Part shown: positions 34,520 to 45,688 of the stretch, piece after piece
How positions within the stretch are numbered: position 1 is the first letter of the stretch
How the letters are laid out: each line of letters starts with the position of its first letter
Notes under the pieces: generated by a model
What the model saw: the letters and a program-made list of their open reading frames with translations, nothing else
Told to the model about the DNA's origin: nothing
The model's database searches: none
Program-made: the position numbers and the translations under genes
Assembly: GCF_002865645.1 (NCBI RefSeq)
Contig: NW_020194515.1
Location: 1,426,001-1,490,000 of the forward strand
From: Hyaloscypha bicolor E
Taxonomy: Eukaryota; Ascomycota; Leotiomycetes; Helotiales; Hyaloscyphaceae
Direction of reading: 5' to 3'
DNA length: 64,000 bases

Positions 34520-35498
34520 ATGGCTGCCGTACCGCGGGCCTGGACCGACATCGAAGGCGCAGAGGAGAAGATCGACCTCCGAGCGAAGAACGTCCCTTGG
34601 TACGACCCAAAACTCAAGAAGTTAGGAGCTTCGGCTAGAGAATTGCTGGAGAACTATAGCAAGATACCACCAGCGGAGGTTGAGAGTCATATCTATAAGA
34701 TTGTATGTCTATTCTTGAGACCAATTCGAAAGATCATGCTAAATAGAACCTACAGCGTGATGAAGCCTGGGGTGTCTTTCCGTACCCATGCATTGGCGGT
34801 TTTCGATTCCTCGACTTGTGAGTTCCTTTTTCTTAATCCATCTAAAATGCAGATTCTCATCCTTTCGCAGAGCCATCAGTCTATCTCCAGATTACTCAGC
34901 AGTCCTTCAGCGCTTGAAATCCGGCAACGAAAACTTCCTGGATCTCGGCTGTTGTTTTGGCCAAGAGCTGCGAAAAGTCGCAGCAGATGGAGCTGTGCAA
35001 GAGAATCTCTACGGTTCCGACTTACGTGCCGAGTTCTTTGAAATGGGATACCGACTCTTCCGTGACAGAGACGCCTTGAAGAGCAAATTCATTGCGGCCG
35101 ACATCACTGATCCCAGCTCTCCATTATCTGAACTAGACGGAAAAATTGACATCATTTACGCAGGCTCATTCCTCCATCTTTTCGGCTACGCTGAACTGAT
35201 TGAAGTCTGCAAGCGCTTGATCAAGCTGTTGAGAGAAAAGAAGGATTCTTTGATTTTGGGGAGACAGGTGGGCAACACTGATGCGGGAGACTATGTTCAG
35301 AAGACGAACAAGGGAGGCAAGATGTACAGACATAACGCTGAGAGTTTCAAAAAGATGTGGGAGGAGATCGGGGAGGCGACGGGAACGAAATGGAGAGTGG
35401 ATTGTGAGTTCACGCTGCTTGAGCCGTTGAGTGAAGAAGAGAGGGAAAAGTTTGGACCGGGGATGGGACTGATAAGGTTTTCTGTTGTCAGAGAATAG
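34520..35498 (+). CDS. AusD-like SAM methyltransferase
   Basis: SAM-dependent methyltransferase, 290 residues from the ATG at 34520 (MAAVPRAWTDIE). Exons: 34520-34702, 34756-34817, 34871-35498; both introns are 53 bp GT-AG. Diagnostic for the fungal meroterpenoid methyltransferase group (AusD/AndF type): AWGVFPYPCIGGFRFLDL, FLDLGCCFGQELRK (SAM site), LYGSDLRAEFFEMGYRLFRD, IIYAGSFLHLF and LILGRQVGNTDAGDY. Family members methylate acid or hydroxyl groups in secondary metabolism. The frame is open upstream; the ATG at 34337 would add 61 residues rich in Arg and Ser with a single acidic residue, like a mitochondrial presequence (351 residues in all). It starts 223 bp (or only 40 bp) after the Dabb-GFA stop. 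Confidence 0.88.
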
Positions 35499-35797
35499 AA
35501 GAGTGGTTAATTACGGCCTTGAAGGATGATTTGTCATGGCAGTTGTTAGAAATGGGAGTCGGAGGAACGGGATGCCAAAGAGAAGAGTGTTCGGACTCTG
35601 AGATACCGACACATGACCTTGACGAATTGAACGGAGAGATTTATTTTACTATTCTGAAATGAAACCTTGTACTAAAACCCAAGCAATCAAAGCCTTTTGT
35701 TGTCGGCCCCGTAGGAGACAAGTGAAGAGGTAGAGATGGAATCACCTAGGTACGCGTAAGCGCAACTCACTTAAAGAAATTGACAAGTCAATTGTCT
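35499..35797. other. Intergenic, nothing recognised
   Basis: 3' flank of the methyltransferase; no gene seen. Confidence 0.4.
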
Positions 35798-36251
35798 ATG
35801 AAGAATTCTTTGGGTGTCCATTCCCAAATGCCGAAGTCCGCAATTGCCGATGATCAGCGTGTCATAAAGCTACCAAAAATAAAAGAGGTAACCTGGTGTG
35901 AGAACGACTACGGCTTTGGTCCAACTTTCGTGTTGTATGTTGGAAAGGTCGCGCCGATCTTCATCGATATTCTTGATTGGCATGCAGCGGTCAAGCACTT
36001 CCAGCCCAGCGCATTTTCATCCGGGGGTAAATGCAAAGACGAAAATGCGAGAGAGTTCGTGACATTGTTTACACAGGTCAAAAAACAAGTTATGAACACG
36101 TACAAGCTGAGTCAAAGACGGCAATGCACCGAAGGAGCTCAAGAAGTACTTGAAGGATGAATATGGGAACACTTTCTACCAGAGGTCGAAGAGGTGCTAT
36201 GAGCAGACATATCACGAACACAAGGAAAAAAGGTTGCGCCAGTACTGCTAG
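35798..36251 (+). pseudogene. Unknown protein, frameshifted; third copy of the C-terminal module
   Basis: From the ATG at 35798 the frame reads a charged protein (IKEVTWCENDYGFGPTFVLY, AREFVTLFTQVKKQVM) to about 36110. A change of frame is then needed to continue with PKELKKYLKDEYGNTFYQRS and HEHKEKRLRQYC to the TAG near 36250. That second part matches the module at 29730-29848 and 31880-32000. No splice sites explain the shift. Function unknown. Confidence 0.42.
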
Positions 36252-36450
36252 TAGGAGTGAGCTCCGACAGAAGGACAATGAGTGAGGCTTGATTTCTTCA
36301 AAATCTTGGCTTGGCGGTTTGTGGAGGAAGATTTTCCTTGGCTCTTTATGCTGCATCTGAACAACTCGCGGTCACCTGATAGATGGCTAGCAGTCCTTGA
36401 CTAGAAAGCAAATCCAAAACCGAATCTAGAATAAAATCGCGCTACATCAT

Positions 36451-36885
36451 GTGGTAGAATATCATACAAAACCTCAGTCTCATCTATACATCCAAACAAA
36501 CTTGAAATCCTATCTACTCCCTACAGTAGGACCCATCGACGACTTCACATACCCATTACTCACCATCCTCTACCACTCCTTCTCCTTACACGGAACACAG
36601 GCACCCCCAAGCCCCTCCGATATCCTCCCACTTACAAGATTCCTAAAGTTCTACCACATGCCATGAATCAACGGAGCTTTCACAGAACTCGGAGACAAAT
36701 AATACATATTCGAGTTTGAAGAATATTCATGGCAGAGCTTCGCTGTCGCATCAGACTTGGTGGAAGTTAAGGAAGAGGAAACTAAGTGGGGCAAAATTCA
36801 CACTAGGAGATCAGATTTGTTATGCATAGACGAGAGCGGCAAGAGGTGGGAAACAGATTGTGAAGCTGAGAGTACGAAAGAATAG
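36451..36885 (+). pseudogene. Unknown protein relic with two in-frame stops
   Basis: One frame runs from about 36451 to 36885 with TGA at 36664-36666 (KFYHMP-stop-INGAFTELGDK) and TAA at 36700-36702 (GDK-stop-YIFEFEEYSWQSFAVA). After the second stop the frame remains protein-like (EEETKWGKIHTRR, SDLLCIDESGKRW) to a final TAG. Trp would fit at both internal stops. No ATG is visible at the start, so it is probably 5'-truncated as well. Family not recognised. Confidence 0.4.
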
Positions 36886-37078
36886 AAGTCCAGAACTCTG
36901 CCAGAGCCTTGCATGACTTACATTTCCTGTAGCTAGTGTAATAGAAACTTCACAGAAACCGAATGAGAAGACTTTCTGCACCCCCAATTACTCACACACG
37001 CATACCACCGCAGATAAATTGGGCGAGGTCCAAGAGCTCTATTCTATACCCCACAGATGCTAAGCCCTAGTTATACAC

Positions 37079-37127
37079 CGAACGCCATCCACGCCATCCA
37101 CGCCATCCACGCCATCCATGCCATCCA
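37079..37127. repeat. 9-bp minisatellite
   Basis: About five copies of CGCCATCCA, the last ones varied, sit just beyond the stop codon of the exchanger gene, in its probable 3' UTR. Confidence 0.75.
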
Positions 37128-37160
37128 TCCAAAGCTGTTGCTTTTCCCAGTCGAAAGAAA

Positions 37161-39131
37161 TCAACTCCCACTAGACCCACCATGCGGTCCTTTGCCTCCA
37201 TCAAGAAGTAATCTCGGCTTGATGAATCCTTCATCTAACTGTCTGAACCAAGCTGCATGATCCTCCGCCGTGCCATGGAGCAACGAGTTGATGGCCCCCG
37301 AAGCAGTGATCTGCGGAGTGTCGTTCTCTCTTGCAGTTCCTGATGTTGGATATGGAGCGCCCATATCGCCATTATCCCCGTGGACTGGGGATCTCCTCCT
37401 CTCTGGGCGTTTCGCTGCCGGGGGGAGATCGGACCCATCGCTGTCAAAGTCTGATTCCGTCGTTGAGTTGGCGCGGAGCAAGTCTTGCTCGGCTTCGTTC
37501 TCTCTCCTGCCATCCGCATTTGATCCCTTTCGACTGAGGCTCCTGGGTCTATTGTTGGGGCTGGAGTTGCCGCTGACGTATGTTCCGCGTTCTGGTCCTC
37601 GGCCAACACCGTTCAGGGGTATGGAGCCACTCCTTCGGCTGGGGGTATTTCCGATTCCTGTTCCGGAATGCTTGTAATAAGATCCTCCCGGAACTGCTTC
37701 AATATCAAACTCGTCGTCTGAATCAATCTCCTCCACGACACCTGTTCGAATCCCCATGATCTCAAGCATACGAGCTGTGGTGCCACCAAATATGATCACT
37801 GTAAGCACAACCACTACCAATACTGTTGCTTTCAACGCCCACGAGTTTGGTCCGGTCATGCCGGCTGCAAGAGCAACACCGACAGCTCCTCGAAGACCAG
37901 CCCAGAACAACATCATTTGATAACTATGAGGTAGCTCATCGGCAACATCCTTGCCCTTCCTCTTCGCTCTGTATCTGATGAACCAATTGATAGCTCTTGA
38001 AAGCGGGAACACTGCACACCACCGTGCAGCACAGATCCCAATCACCGTTACAATGATGAACAACGGCTTGAACTGTAGCTGAGTCTCCGTGAAAAGAGAA
38101 AGGCCCAGGTAGATGAAGATAAAATTCTCTGACAATTGGGCGAGAACCTGGAACAGGTATTTGGTGGTGAGTTGTGTTCGGCGGGACATGTTGTAGTAAG
38201 CGTAATGCTTCAGCGTGATCCCGCAGAAAAGGAGGGTGACGATGCCTAGATGAATTAGCAAAGCACGTGAAAAGGGTAGGAAATTGCTTACCGGACATGT
38301 GCAAGCCATTTGAGAAAAAATAGCTAGCATATGCAATCAACACAATCAAACAACTCTCTATCTTCGGGTATCTTCTGACATATGTGTATTTCAACGCCAG
38401 AGCCGTTCCGATACCCACAATCACTCCAATGACCAAACTTCCGAAGAAGACGGCCAAGAAAATTCCGATACCTTCGATCAAACTGAGGAAACTGAGAGTT
38501 CCAGCAGCGCCACCCTCCTTGTATCTTTGTGCGGTCTCGAACAGGACAATGGCAACGGCGTCGTTGAGTATAGATTCGCCAAAAATGACGGTATATAGCT
38601 TCGGATCTACCTTGTAAGTGTTGAATATGGCAAGAATTGTGACGGGATCGGTGGCAGACAACGTAGCTCCCACAGAAATGGCGTCGACGAAGGTCATTGA
38701 AAACCCATCAATAGGGATTCGAGTGTACACCCATAAGATCAACCCAAGCACAATAGCAGATATGAACGTCCCGGCGAACGCAAAAGTCAAGATGGAGCCA
38801 ATGTTCCTAAAGAAATTCGCCTGATGCAGTTCGTACCCTGATGCAAGGATGATTGGTGGTAGGAGGAGATTGAAGAATATCTGGTCGTTGAAGATTACCA
38901 AGTTTTGAATCGAGGTTCCGTTGCTGACTCTGAGGATGAGGCCGACGGTCATACCTGGGGGGAGTTAGAGAGGTCTTCGTCCAAGTATGAAGCTTGCTCA
39001 CCAGCAAATATCGATATAACCGTCTCGTGTATGGCTTCAACCTTCTTCTGCTGCAGCATGTAACTTGTGAAGAGAGCCGCAATGAGCAGCATAATCATGA
39101 TGAAGAGCGCCCATGAGGAGAAGATCTCCAT
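37161..39131 (-). CDS. NHX1: Endosomal/vacuolar Na+(K+)/H+ exchanger, NHX1 type
   Basis: CPA1 cation/proton antiporter, 625 residues from the ATG at 39131. Exons (minus): 39131-39002, 38954-38292, 38245-37161; introns 47 and 46 bp, frame closes. Motifs: SSWALFIMIMLLIAALFTSYM (TM1), FFNLLLPPIILASGYELH (amiloride-site type), SATDPVTILAIF and GESILNDAVAIVLFETA (ion-binding Asp), WAGLRGAVGVALA, then a long Ser/Arg-rich cytosolic tail and a C-terminal block with AWFRQLDEGFIKPRLLL. About twelve TM helices. It sets luminal pH and cation content of late endosomes and the vacuole. The N-terminus is uncertain: a perfect intron (CTAAC branch, acceptor at 39131/39132) suggests upstream exons reaching about 39330 (MSVAAIATDVV). 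Confidence 0.92.
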
Positions 39132-40242
39132 CTGGGAGGAATCGTGCCCTTGTCTTCGTTAGCCTCGCTCTGTCCTTCTTCGCAGGTGTCCTACCATCTT
39201 CCGAATCATCTTCTTCCCTCTCTGTATATATCATTAGCTGCTGCCTGCGTCATGCGGGGGCGCGCAACGTACTCAGGAGTTGGAGGACCACATCGGTAGC
39301 TATCGCTGCGACAGACATCGCGGCTGCGTAGCGCAGTTCGACGCGGGAGAACTTGCTTGGAGGTCGAGTCGTGGCTCAACGACGAGCAGCGGTAGAGGAG
39401 GGGAGGACACATGTAACTATTCGCGACGGATCTCCGAGCAGAGGATCTGCCGGCGCGACCAGACGTGTCAGGTGGAGTGTACGCAATGGTGGAGGGCTAG
39501 CCGCCAGGTTGCCAGATTTCCAATTTGACAGTTCGGGAAGGAGAAAGAGCCGCAATGACGAATATCGAATCGAGGGCGGAGAGCTCGGTGATGGAGCTGG
39601 GCGAGGTTGATGAAGATAGAAGAAGTCGAAAGAGATCTGCGACGATGCGAGGGATGCAGATTCGCATGGAGGTTTCGTCTCAGCCGTCAATTCTCCTCGT
39701 CTCGTCCTCGTCCCAACTTTCGATGTTCCGGCGCAAGCGAACTCTTGAATTCTTCCCCAGAGTCTCGATTTGGCGGACAAGGCACGGCAAGAACGTCACT
39801 CGAGATCCCTGCAGGCGCAAGAAGGGTCTCCGCCTCGAAATACGCAGCGTCTTGTTTCGAACGACGCTGACATGACCTGACTCTGTGATCTCCCTCAAAT
39901 CCAACTGTCCTTTACCTCGCCTCTGTCTTACTCCACCGAGACATTGATCCACACGACCCAGCGTGCTTGTGAAGCTCCAACCTCGAATCGCCAATCGCCA
40001 TGTGCAACGCAGCCTCGACCGCGTGACAGCGTGCAACCCGGGAGGATCAGCAGTCCTCCTTACAAGCTGTGTATTTTGGGCAGAAAAACAGATATCGGTC
40101 TGCGAATCGATCCTGCGACAGTGAAGCTTGTCACAACCCCCACCTTCGGCCCAGAAGCTCGAACAACTGAACAAAATCCATACAAGGCTGTCAGCAAAGA
40201 AATCTGGAGTCTGCACGGGCAGTAACTGGTGTATACGGAACG
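39132..40242. other. Divergent promoter region (NHX1 / transporter)
   Basis: About 1.1 kb between two divergent genes; may contain the first NHX1 exon(s) near 39180-39330. The long antisense ORF (40330-39680) overlaps the transporter start and shows no family pattern. Confidence 0.5.
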
Positions 40243-42236
40243 ATGGCGGATGGAGGTGGGCCCTCTCGCGCGGACGAGGCAGAAGATGCGAAGGAGACAT
40301 CCCCCACCCTATCCGGCGAGACACCAACAAACGCTGAAGGGACCTCTAAGCCCATACACGAAGAGTCACCGTTACTGTCAGCATCAGGAGACGCAGAAGA
40401 TGACGATCTCATTGTCGATAATGGCGGGCTGGATGACGGCCATGATGACGACCATGATGACTACCACGATACGAAGAGTTTATGGTACATGATACTTCTG
40501 ACGATAAGTATTGGGGGTTTACAACTGGCATGGGCGGTGGAACTCTCGAATGGGACGCCATATCTGTTATCTCTGGGCTTGAGCAAGTCTCTCATGGCTT
40601 TGGTTTGGATAGCAGGACCTCTGTCCGGGGCTCTGGTACAACCCTATGTAGGGATTCTCAGTGATAACTGCAGATCACCATGGGGGAAGCGGACTCCGTT
40701 TATGATTGCAGGTTCTGCTGCAACGATCATTTCTCTCCTTGCTCTTGCATGGGCGCGAGAGATTGTTGGTGGTTTCCTCTCAATTTTTGGGGCGGATAGA
40801 GCATCACAAGGTGTCAAGGTTTCTATTATTGTGTTTGCGGTTTTGTGGGTATATATTCTAGACTTTTCAATCAACACTGGCAGGTCCTTGTTTCTATGTT
40901 AATTACTTTATGCTAACCTTTTGCAGTTCAAGCTGGCATTAGAGCGTTCATATTAGACTGTGCTCCAAGTCATCAACAAGGTATGTTTCCTGACCATCAC
41001 CAATTTCAAATCTCACATCTCCCAGAGGCTGCCAATTCAATGGCAAGTCGCATCATCGGTATTGGCAATATCATTGGATATCTTGCCGGCTTCCTCGATC
41101 TTCCCAAATACATGTGGTTCTTTGGAAACACGCAATTCAAGATCCTCTGCGTGATAGCTTGCCTTGCTCTGGGAAGCACGGTAGCCATCAGCATCATGAC
41201 AATCAAAGAACGAGATCCTCGCCTCGAGGCCGCAGCACCCAAAACAAAAGGCGGCATCATTGCTTTTTTCTCCACTGTCTTCCGCTCTATCCGTCGGCTC
41301 CCTCCTCAAACTCGCAAAGTCTGCGAAGTCCAGTTCTTCGCCTGGATTGGATTCTTCCCTCAACTATTCTACTCAACCTCATACATAGCCGACATCTATG
41401 TTCAACCTGCCCTCGAAACTAACCCCAACATGAGCCCCGAGGAACTCGACCGACTCTACGAAAAGGCCACGCGAGTAGGTACTTTTGCCCTCCTAGTATA
41501 TGCCATCACCTCCCTGGCAACCAATGTTCTCCTCCCCTTCTTCATCGCTCCTACCTACGACGCACCGGCCTATGATTCCACCTCCTCATTCCACTCAAAC
41601 AGATCCTACACAACCCGCTTCTCCCGCTTCCTCGACATCCTCGTCATCCCAGGCCTCACTCTCCGCCGAGCGTGGCTCGGCTCCCACCTAATCTTCGCAA
41701 GTTGCATGTTCAGCACTCTCATCGTGCGCAGCGTTGCTGCAGCTACCGCTCTAATTGGCATAGTCGGAATCTCATGGGCTCTTACCCTCTGGGCCCCCTT
41801 CGCTATCATCTCTGCCGAAGTCAGCAAACGTGACGCCCTTCGCCGAGCACGGCAATCCCAATCCCGCTTCCAAAATCGCACCGACGACCCGGAATCCTCT
41901 CTCGATGTCAAAGAGGACCAAGCGGGTGTTATTCTTGGTATCCACAATATGGCGATCGCTGCACCGCAGATCTTGGCCACGATTGGGAGCAGCATTATCT
42001 TCAAATTCCTCCAGAAACCGAGAGGTACGCCGGGAGATCGGAGTATTGCCGTCGTGCTGGCTGCAGGCGGTATTAGTACGCTTGTGGCAGCGTGGTTGAC
42101 GAGCCGGATTAAAGATGAGGTGGAGTTGCCTGGTGAGATGGTCCCGACGGAGGAGCCGACGAGAGAGGAGAGGAGGAGTCTGAGTCGAGAGCGGGGCTTG
42201 GTGAGGAGCGGGAGTTATGTCGGGTTGGAGTATTGA
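40243..42236 (+). CDS. Sucrose-type MFS transporter (GPH family)
   Basis: Sugar/proton symporter of 633 residues resembling fission-yeast Sut1 and plant SUCs. Exons: 40243-40879, 40927-40980, 41026-42236; frame closes. An acidic cytosolic N-terminus with an Asp/His-rich patch (about residues 55-78) precedes twelve TM helices: GGLQLAWAVELSNGTPYLLS, AGPLSGALVQPYVGILSD, SPWGKRTPFMIAGS, then after intron 2 EAANSMASRIIGIGNIIGY, and ILGIHNMAIAAPQILATIGS. The RTP in KRTP and the LAWA motif are GPH hallmarks. The first intron starts GC, not GT: only a GC-AG splice at 40880-40926 gives SINTVQAGIRAFILD. Likely plasma-membrane or vacuolar alpha-glucoside import. Confidence 0.92.
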
Positions 42237-42842
42237 GCTATCCTTGAACCCGGAAATCAAAGTACGATTGACCGAGTGTGGCTCGCACGGTGAGAATGGG
42301 GAGAAGAGAACGAAGACAGGCTGCAGAAACAATAGCCATTGGTCCGGGACGGGAGTGAAGCTTGTGCTTATAGGTACGCCAGGCTTTACGTTTGAATCAC
42401 AGCAGGCTTGATTCTTCACAGGACCCTACCCTTGAGTTTCAGAGAACCCTTGGATTCACCATGCGTCCTTGATTATCGTATTGCTTTGGTTCATTCCCCC
42501 CACACTGAAATGTCCAATGCCCACTCTCAGGAAGCCTTTCATCTGATGTATAGGGATGAAAATGAATTAAGTGTACATCACGTTGATGTCCCAGGAATTT
42601 CGGGTACCATGAGATTTCGTCGCAGTAATAAGCTGAAAATGAATCTCAAAATCGGACTTTTGTTGTACACCTGTATTAATGTTCCACGGCCTTCTGGTAC
42701 AATGAGGATGTTGCCGACTGCAGCAATGAAAATTACAACAATGGCTTGGGACCTTTGCCTTCCCTGACTCATATCTCATTTCACATGCCTAGTTATACCG
42801 AAGGCCACCTTTTCATACAATCTATTCATAACTACTCACTAT
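42237..42842. other. Convergent intergenic region with imperfect direct repeat
   Basis: Between the 3' ends of the transporter and Pbn1. Two related segments (about 42583-42612 and 42680-42709) share TGTxCCA..GGTACxATGAG. No gene seen. Confidence 0.4.
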
Positions 42843-44456
42843 TCACTGCCTCTTCTTCTCCTTCCCAACTTCTACCCTCCCACTCCCAAACCCACTCCTC
42901 CTCCAAACACCCCACAAACACCACAGCACCCACAAAAATCCCAACCCCACAACCCACGCCGTGCCGCTCTCCACCCACCGACTCCCATCCAAATCCAGCA
43001 CCGGCACACTGAGCCCACTCACCAATCTCTCTCCATTCCCTCCAACCTCAGGATTCAAGTGCCAAAAGATCGTCCTCGGCCCAAATAACCCATCATAACC
43101 AAGATTCACACGATCAAAAGGGTTAATCGGGAACTTACTCCCCTCATCCGCAGTACAAGCCCAGAATAGAACCGGATACGGGATCTCAGTCTTCTCTTGT
43201 CCTCCCTTCTTTTCATTGGGACGTAAATATCTCAGATGTAGGGGGATTTCCGCCATTGAGAGGGAAGAGGAGAACGTGGTAGTGAGAGGAGCGAGTTCGA
43301 CAAGCAGCGACGAACCCCAGCTATCCACCGCGTACTCTGGGGCTTCGAGATCCACGGGTGAGGTAATATAGTGTACCTTTTTCAAGCCCTTAGACGACAT
43401 AAATAGCGGGTCGAAGAGCTGGTATTTATCTGCGAATATCTGTTTCGGGAGTGTGAGGTGTGCGTGCAGAGAACAGCTTCGGTCAGCCATTGGGGGAACG
43501 GCGTCTGTGATGTTTAGTTGCAGAGTTGGGTGGAGACCGGTTGGGAGCTTGAAGGATGAGGTGAAGAATTGAGAGGTGGGGTGGTGCCTGGAGGGGAAGG
43601 AGAAGAGCGTTGGTGAGGGTTTGTGATCTTCTCCAACCACTGTGAGGAAGCCACCGAGGCTGAGCTCTTCCACCTCGAGGGGCTTCTCGATTGACAGGAT
43701 GCCGACTTCTAATCTCGAAGAGCCTGGGGAGAGGTTTGTGAGGGACATGTTTTGCGCTTGGGGCGGGAAGAAAGCGGTGAGTGTGAAGGCGTGGGAGATG
43801 GTGTCGTAGTTTAAGTCGACGTATGAGGCTGATATGAGTCCAACAGCGCGAGCCTCGCATTCTACTCGATGGGAAGTGGGGCCTGTATCGCAAACATTTT
43901 CGAGGACATACATTACTAGTTGCGGGAGACTCGGAAGAGGTGCGTAGTATTGTAGGGCCGCGGAGTGAGAGAAGCGTTCAACAGGCAGAGCTGTGAAGGA
44001 ATCCTTGTTGGCAACTTAGAATTGAACGACTCCCTATAGGACTTCGAATTACCTCAGGGGATTTGCAATCCAGCAATTTTGAAAAAGCCTTCTTCAGCAT
44101 TGGACATAGCAACTCTCTGCATTTAATCAGCACTCCCCTTTGTTCTTGACAGGGAAAACGTACGAAGTATTACTATTCCTCTGCGGAGTATAGAACACAT
44201 GCAATCCAGGACTCAACCTCGACACCAACGGCACAATCGCACCATAAGACGTCTCGCTAACCCATCTTATATGCAACTCATGACTATCCTCCAACACTTT
44301 GACTAACTCCTGCGGAAGTTCCTCAAGACTGAACGTTAACTTTTCTTCCTTCGCGGCTGTGATACTCTTGGTCGATATCGAGTTCTTCGTTACTTTCAGT
44401 GTGCTTGGATCGATCGCATCTTGTGGCTCCTGCAGGTAGGTGATTCGTTGGCGCAT
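42843..44456 (-). CDS. PBN1: GPI mannosyltransferase I subunit Pbn1/PIG-X
   Basis: ER membrane subunit that stabilises the first GPI mannosyltransferase (Gpi14/PIG-M); yeast Pbn1 also aids ER protein processing. 501 residues. Exons (minus): 44456-44174, 44114-44053, 44003-42843; frame closes. The conserved start MRQRITYLQEP is at 44456 (an upstream in-frame ATG lies at 44492). Other family blocks: ELHIRWVSETSYGAIVPLVS, then DSFTALPVERFSHSAALQYY in exon 3, SLHAHLTLPKQIFADKYQL, LFDPLF, EVPLHLRYLRP-like and PVLFWAC. A single TM helix near the C-terminus (AWVVGLGFLWVLWCLWGVW) anchors the luminal domain. The first acceptor site could shift by two bases. Divergent from the SARAF-like gene across 302 bp. 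Confidence 0.9.
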
Positions 44457-44758
44457 GATGAGTGATTCATGCAGACATGAGAACGGTCTCATGTTGAGCT
44501 TCGGTTTGCAGAGGTTGTGGCAGAATAGCTACCCCTGCAAGGCGGTGAAAGGACTAGAAAACACTCTCAGGCAAGGCTGTGTTCTTGTGGCGACGCCATC
44601 AAGCCAGTCAGGCTACGACGCAATCTGTCCTTTCCACCCCTCCACACGAGACATCTTCCTCGCCCTTTCCCATCTTCTTCATGGCCTAAGACTCTCTCTC
44701 GCAGTCGAACCTGCATCACCAACCTCGAACTCAACACCAGCAATCCAAAAACACCAAA

Positions 44759-45688
44759 ATGCGCCTCCCCTTCCTCTACCCCGCCCTCCTGGCCCTCTTC
44801 TTCTCTTCCGTCACTGAGGGCGCAAAGAAACCCCCCGCCAAAGACGCCATTCTCCTCTCGCAAGTAAAGACCCTCACCTTGCGCAACAACGCCAAAACAT
44901 CTCAACGCAGGGTCTCCGCCATCCCGCAACTAACCTGCAGAGGCCCAGGATGCGCACACTACAAAGTAGACGTCATGCGGTGCACAAACCAGGGCTCAGC
45001 GTATAATAGTGAGGATGTGGAGTGGAGCTGTACCGCGAGTTTACCGCCTGAGTTCAAGCTGGGGAGTACGGATGTGGTGTGTGAGGGTTATCGGAACCGG
45101 GATGATGAGTACATTTTGAAGGGCAGCTGTGGGGTGGAGTATAGACTGCTCTTGACGGACCTTGGGGAGGAGAAGTATGGGAGTGGAGGATTTTGGGGTT
45201 CGAAACCAAAATCCGGCGGAGATGAAGAGGGATGGACTTGGGGTAGTGTGCTTTTTGTACTGGTTTTCTTGGGAGTGCTGGGTTGGATTATTTATTCGGC
45301 GTTCCAGGCTGCTCCGGGTGCAAGACGAATTCCTAGACAACGACCAGGCGGATTTTGGGGAGGTGGGTGGGGAGGCGGAGGACCCGGTGGTGGTGATCCA
45401 TATGACCCTCCGCCTCCGTATCCAGGGACGTATCCGGGCAAGAGGTACGGTTACGGGGCAGCAGATGGCTGGAGACCTGGATTCTGGTCTGGAGCTCTTG
45501 GAGGAGCTGCTGCTGGATACATGGCTGGGAATAGGGGGAATAGGCAAGAACCTGCGCCACAGAGAGGCAATTCTTGGTTCGGTGGAGATTCCGGCGGCTC
45601 TAACAACGCTCCCGGACGGAGCGGGTCAAGCTCAAGCTCTTCTGCGAGGCATGAGAGCACAGGGTTTGGTTCGACGTCAAGAAGGTAA
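44759..45688 (+). CDS. SARAF-like ER membrane protein
   Basis: Single-exon gene, 309 residues. Signal peptide (about 1-21), a luminal Cys-containing domain (LTCRGPGCAHYKVDVMRC, VEWSCTASLPPEF, STDVVCEGYRNRDD, LKGSCGVEYRL) that matches the store-operated calcium entry regulator SARAF/TMEM66, one TM helix (about 162-184, SVLFVLVFLGVLGWIIYSAF), and a cytosolic tail rich in Gly, Pro, Tyr and Ser. In animals SARAF damps store-operated calcium entry by acting on STIM/Orai; fungi lack clear STIM, so the fungal role is unknown. Convergent with Bre1 (288 bp between stops). Confidence 0.85.
   Translation: MRLPFLYPALLALFFSSVTEGAKKPPAKDAILLSQVKTLTLRNNAKTSQRRVSAIPQLTCRGPGCAHYKVDVMRCTNQGSAYNSEDVEWSCTASLPPEFKLGSTDVVCEGYRNRDDEYILKGSCGVEYRLLLTDLGEEKYGSGGFWGSKPKSGGDEEGWTWGSVLFVLVFLGVLGWIIYSAFQAAPGARRIPRQRPGGFWGGGWGGGGPGGGDPYDPPPPYPGTYPGKRYGYGAADGWRPGFWSGALGGAAAGYMAGNRGNRQEPAPQRGNSWFGGDSGGSNNAPGRSGSSSSSSARHESTGFGSTSRR

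Noticed and set aside
36451..36885. Second methyltransferase or Dabb gene at 36.5 kb
   Set aside because: No SAM-binding, Dabb or GFA motif; left as an unknown relic.
39680..40330. 216-codon minus-strand ORF between NHX1 and the transporter
   Set aside because: Overlaps the transporter start, uses no plausible ATG context and has no family pattern; GC-rich antisense reading.
44567..44929. 120-codon minus ORF over the SARAF-like start
   Set aside because: Antisense of the signal-peptide region; the plus-strand protein has clear family motifs.
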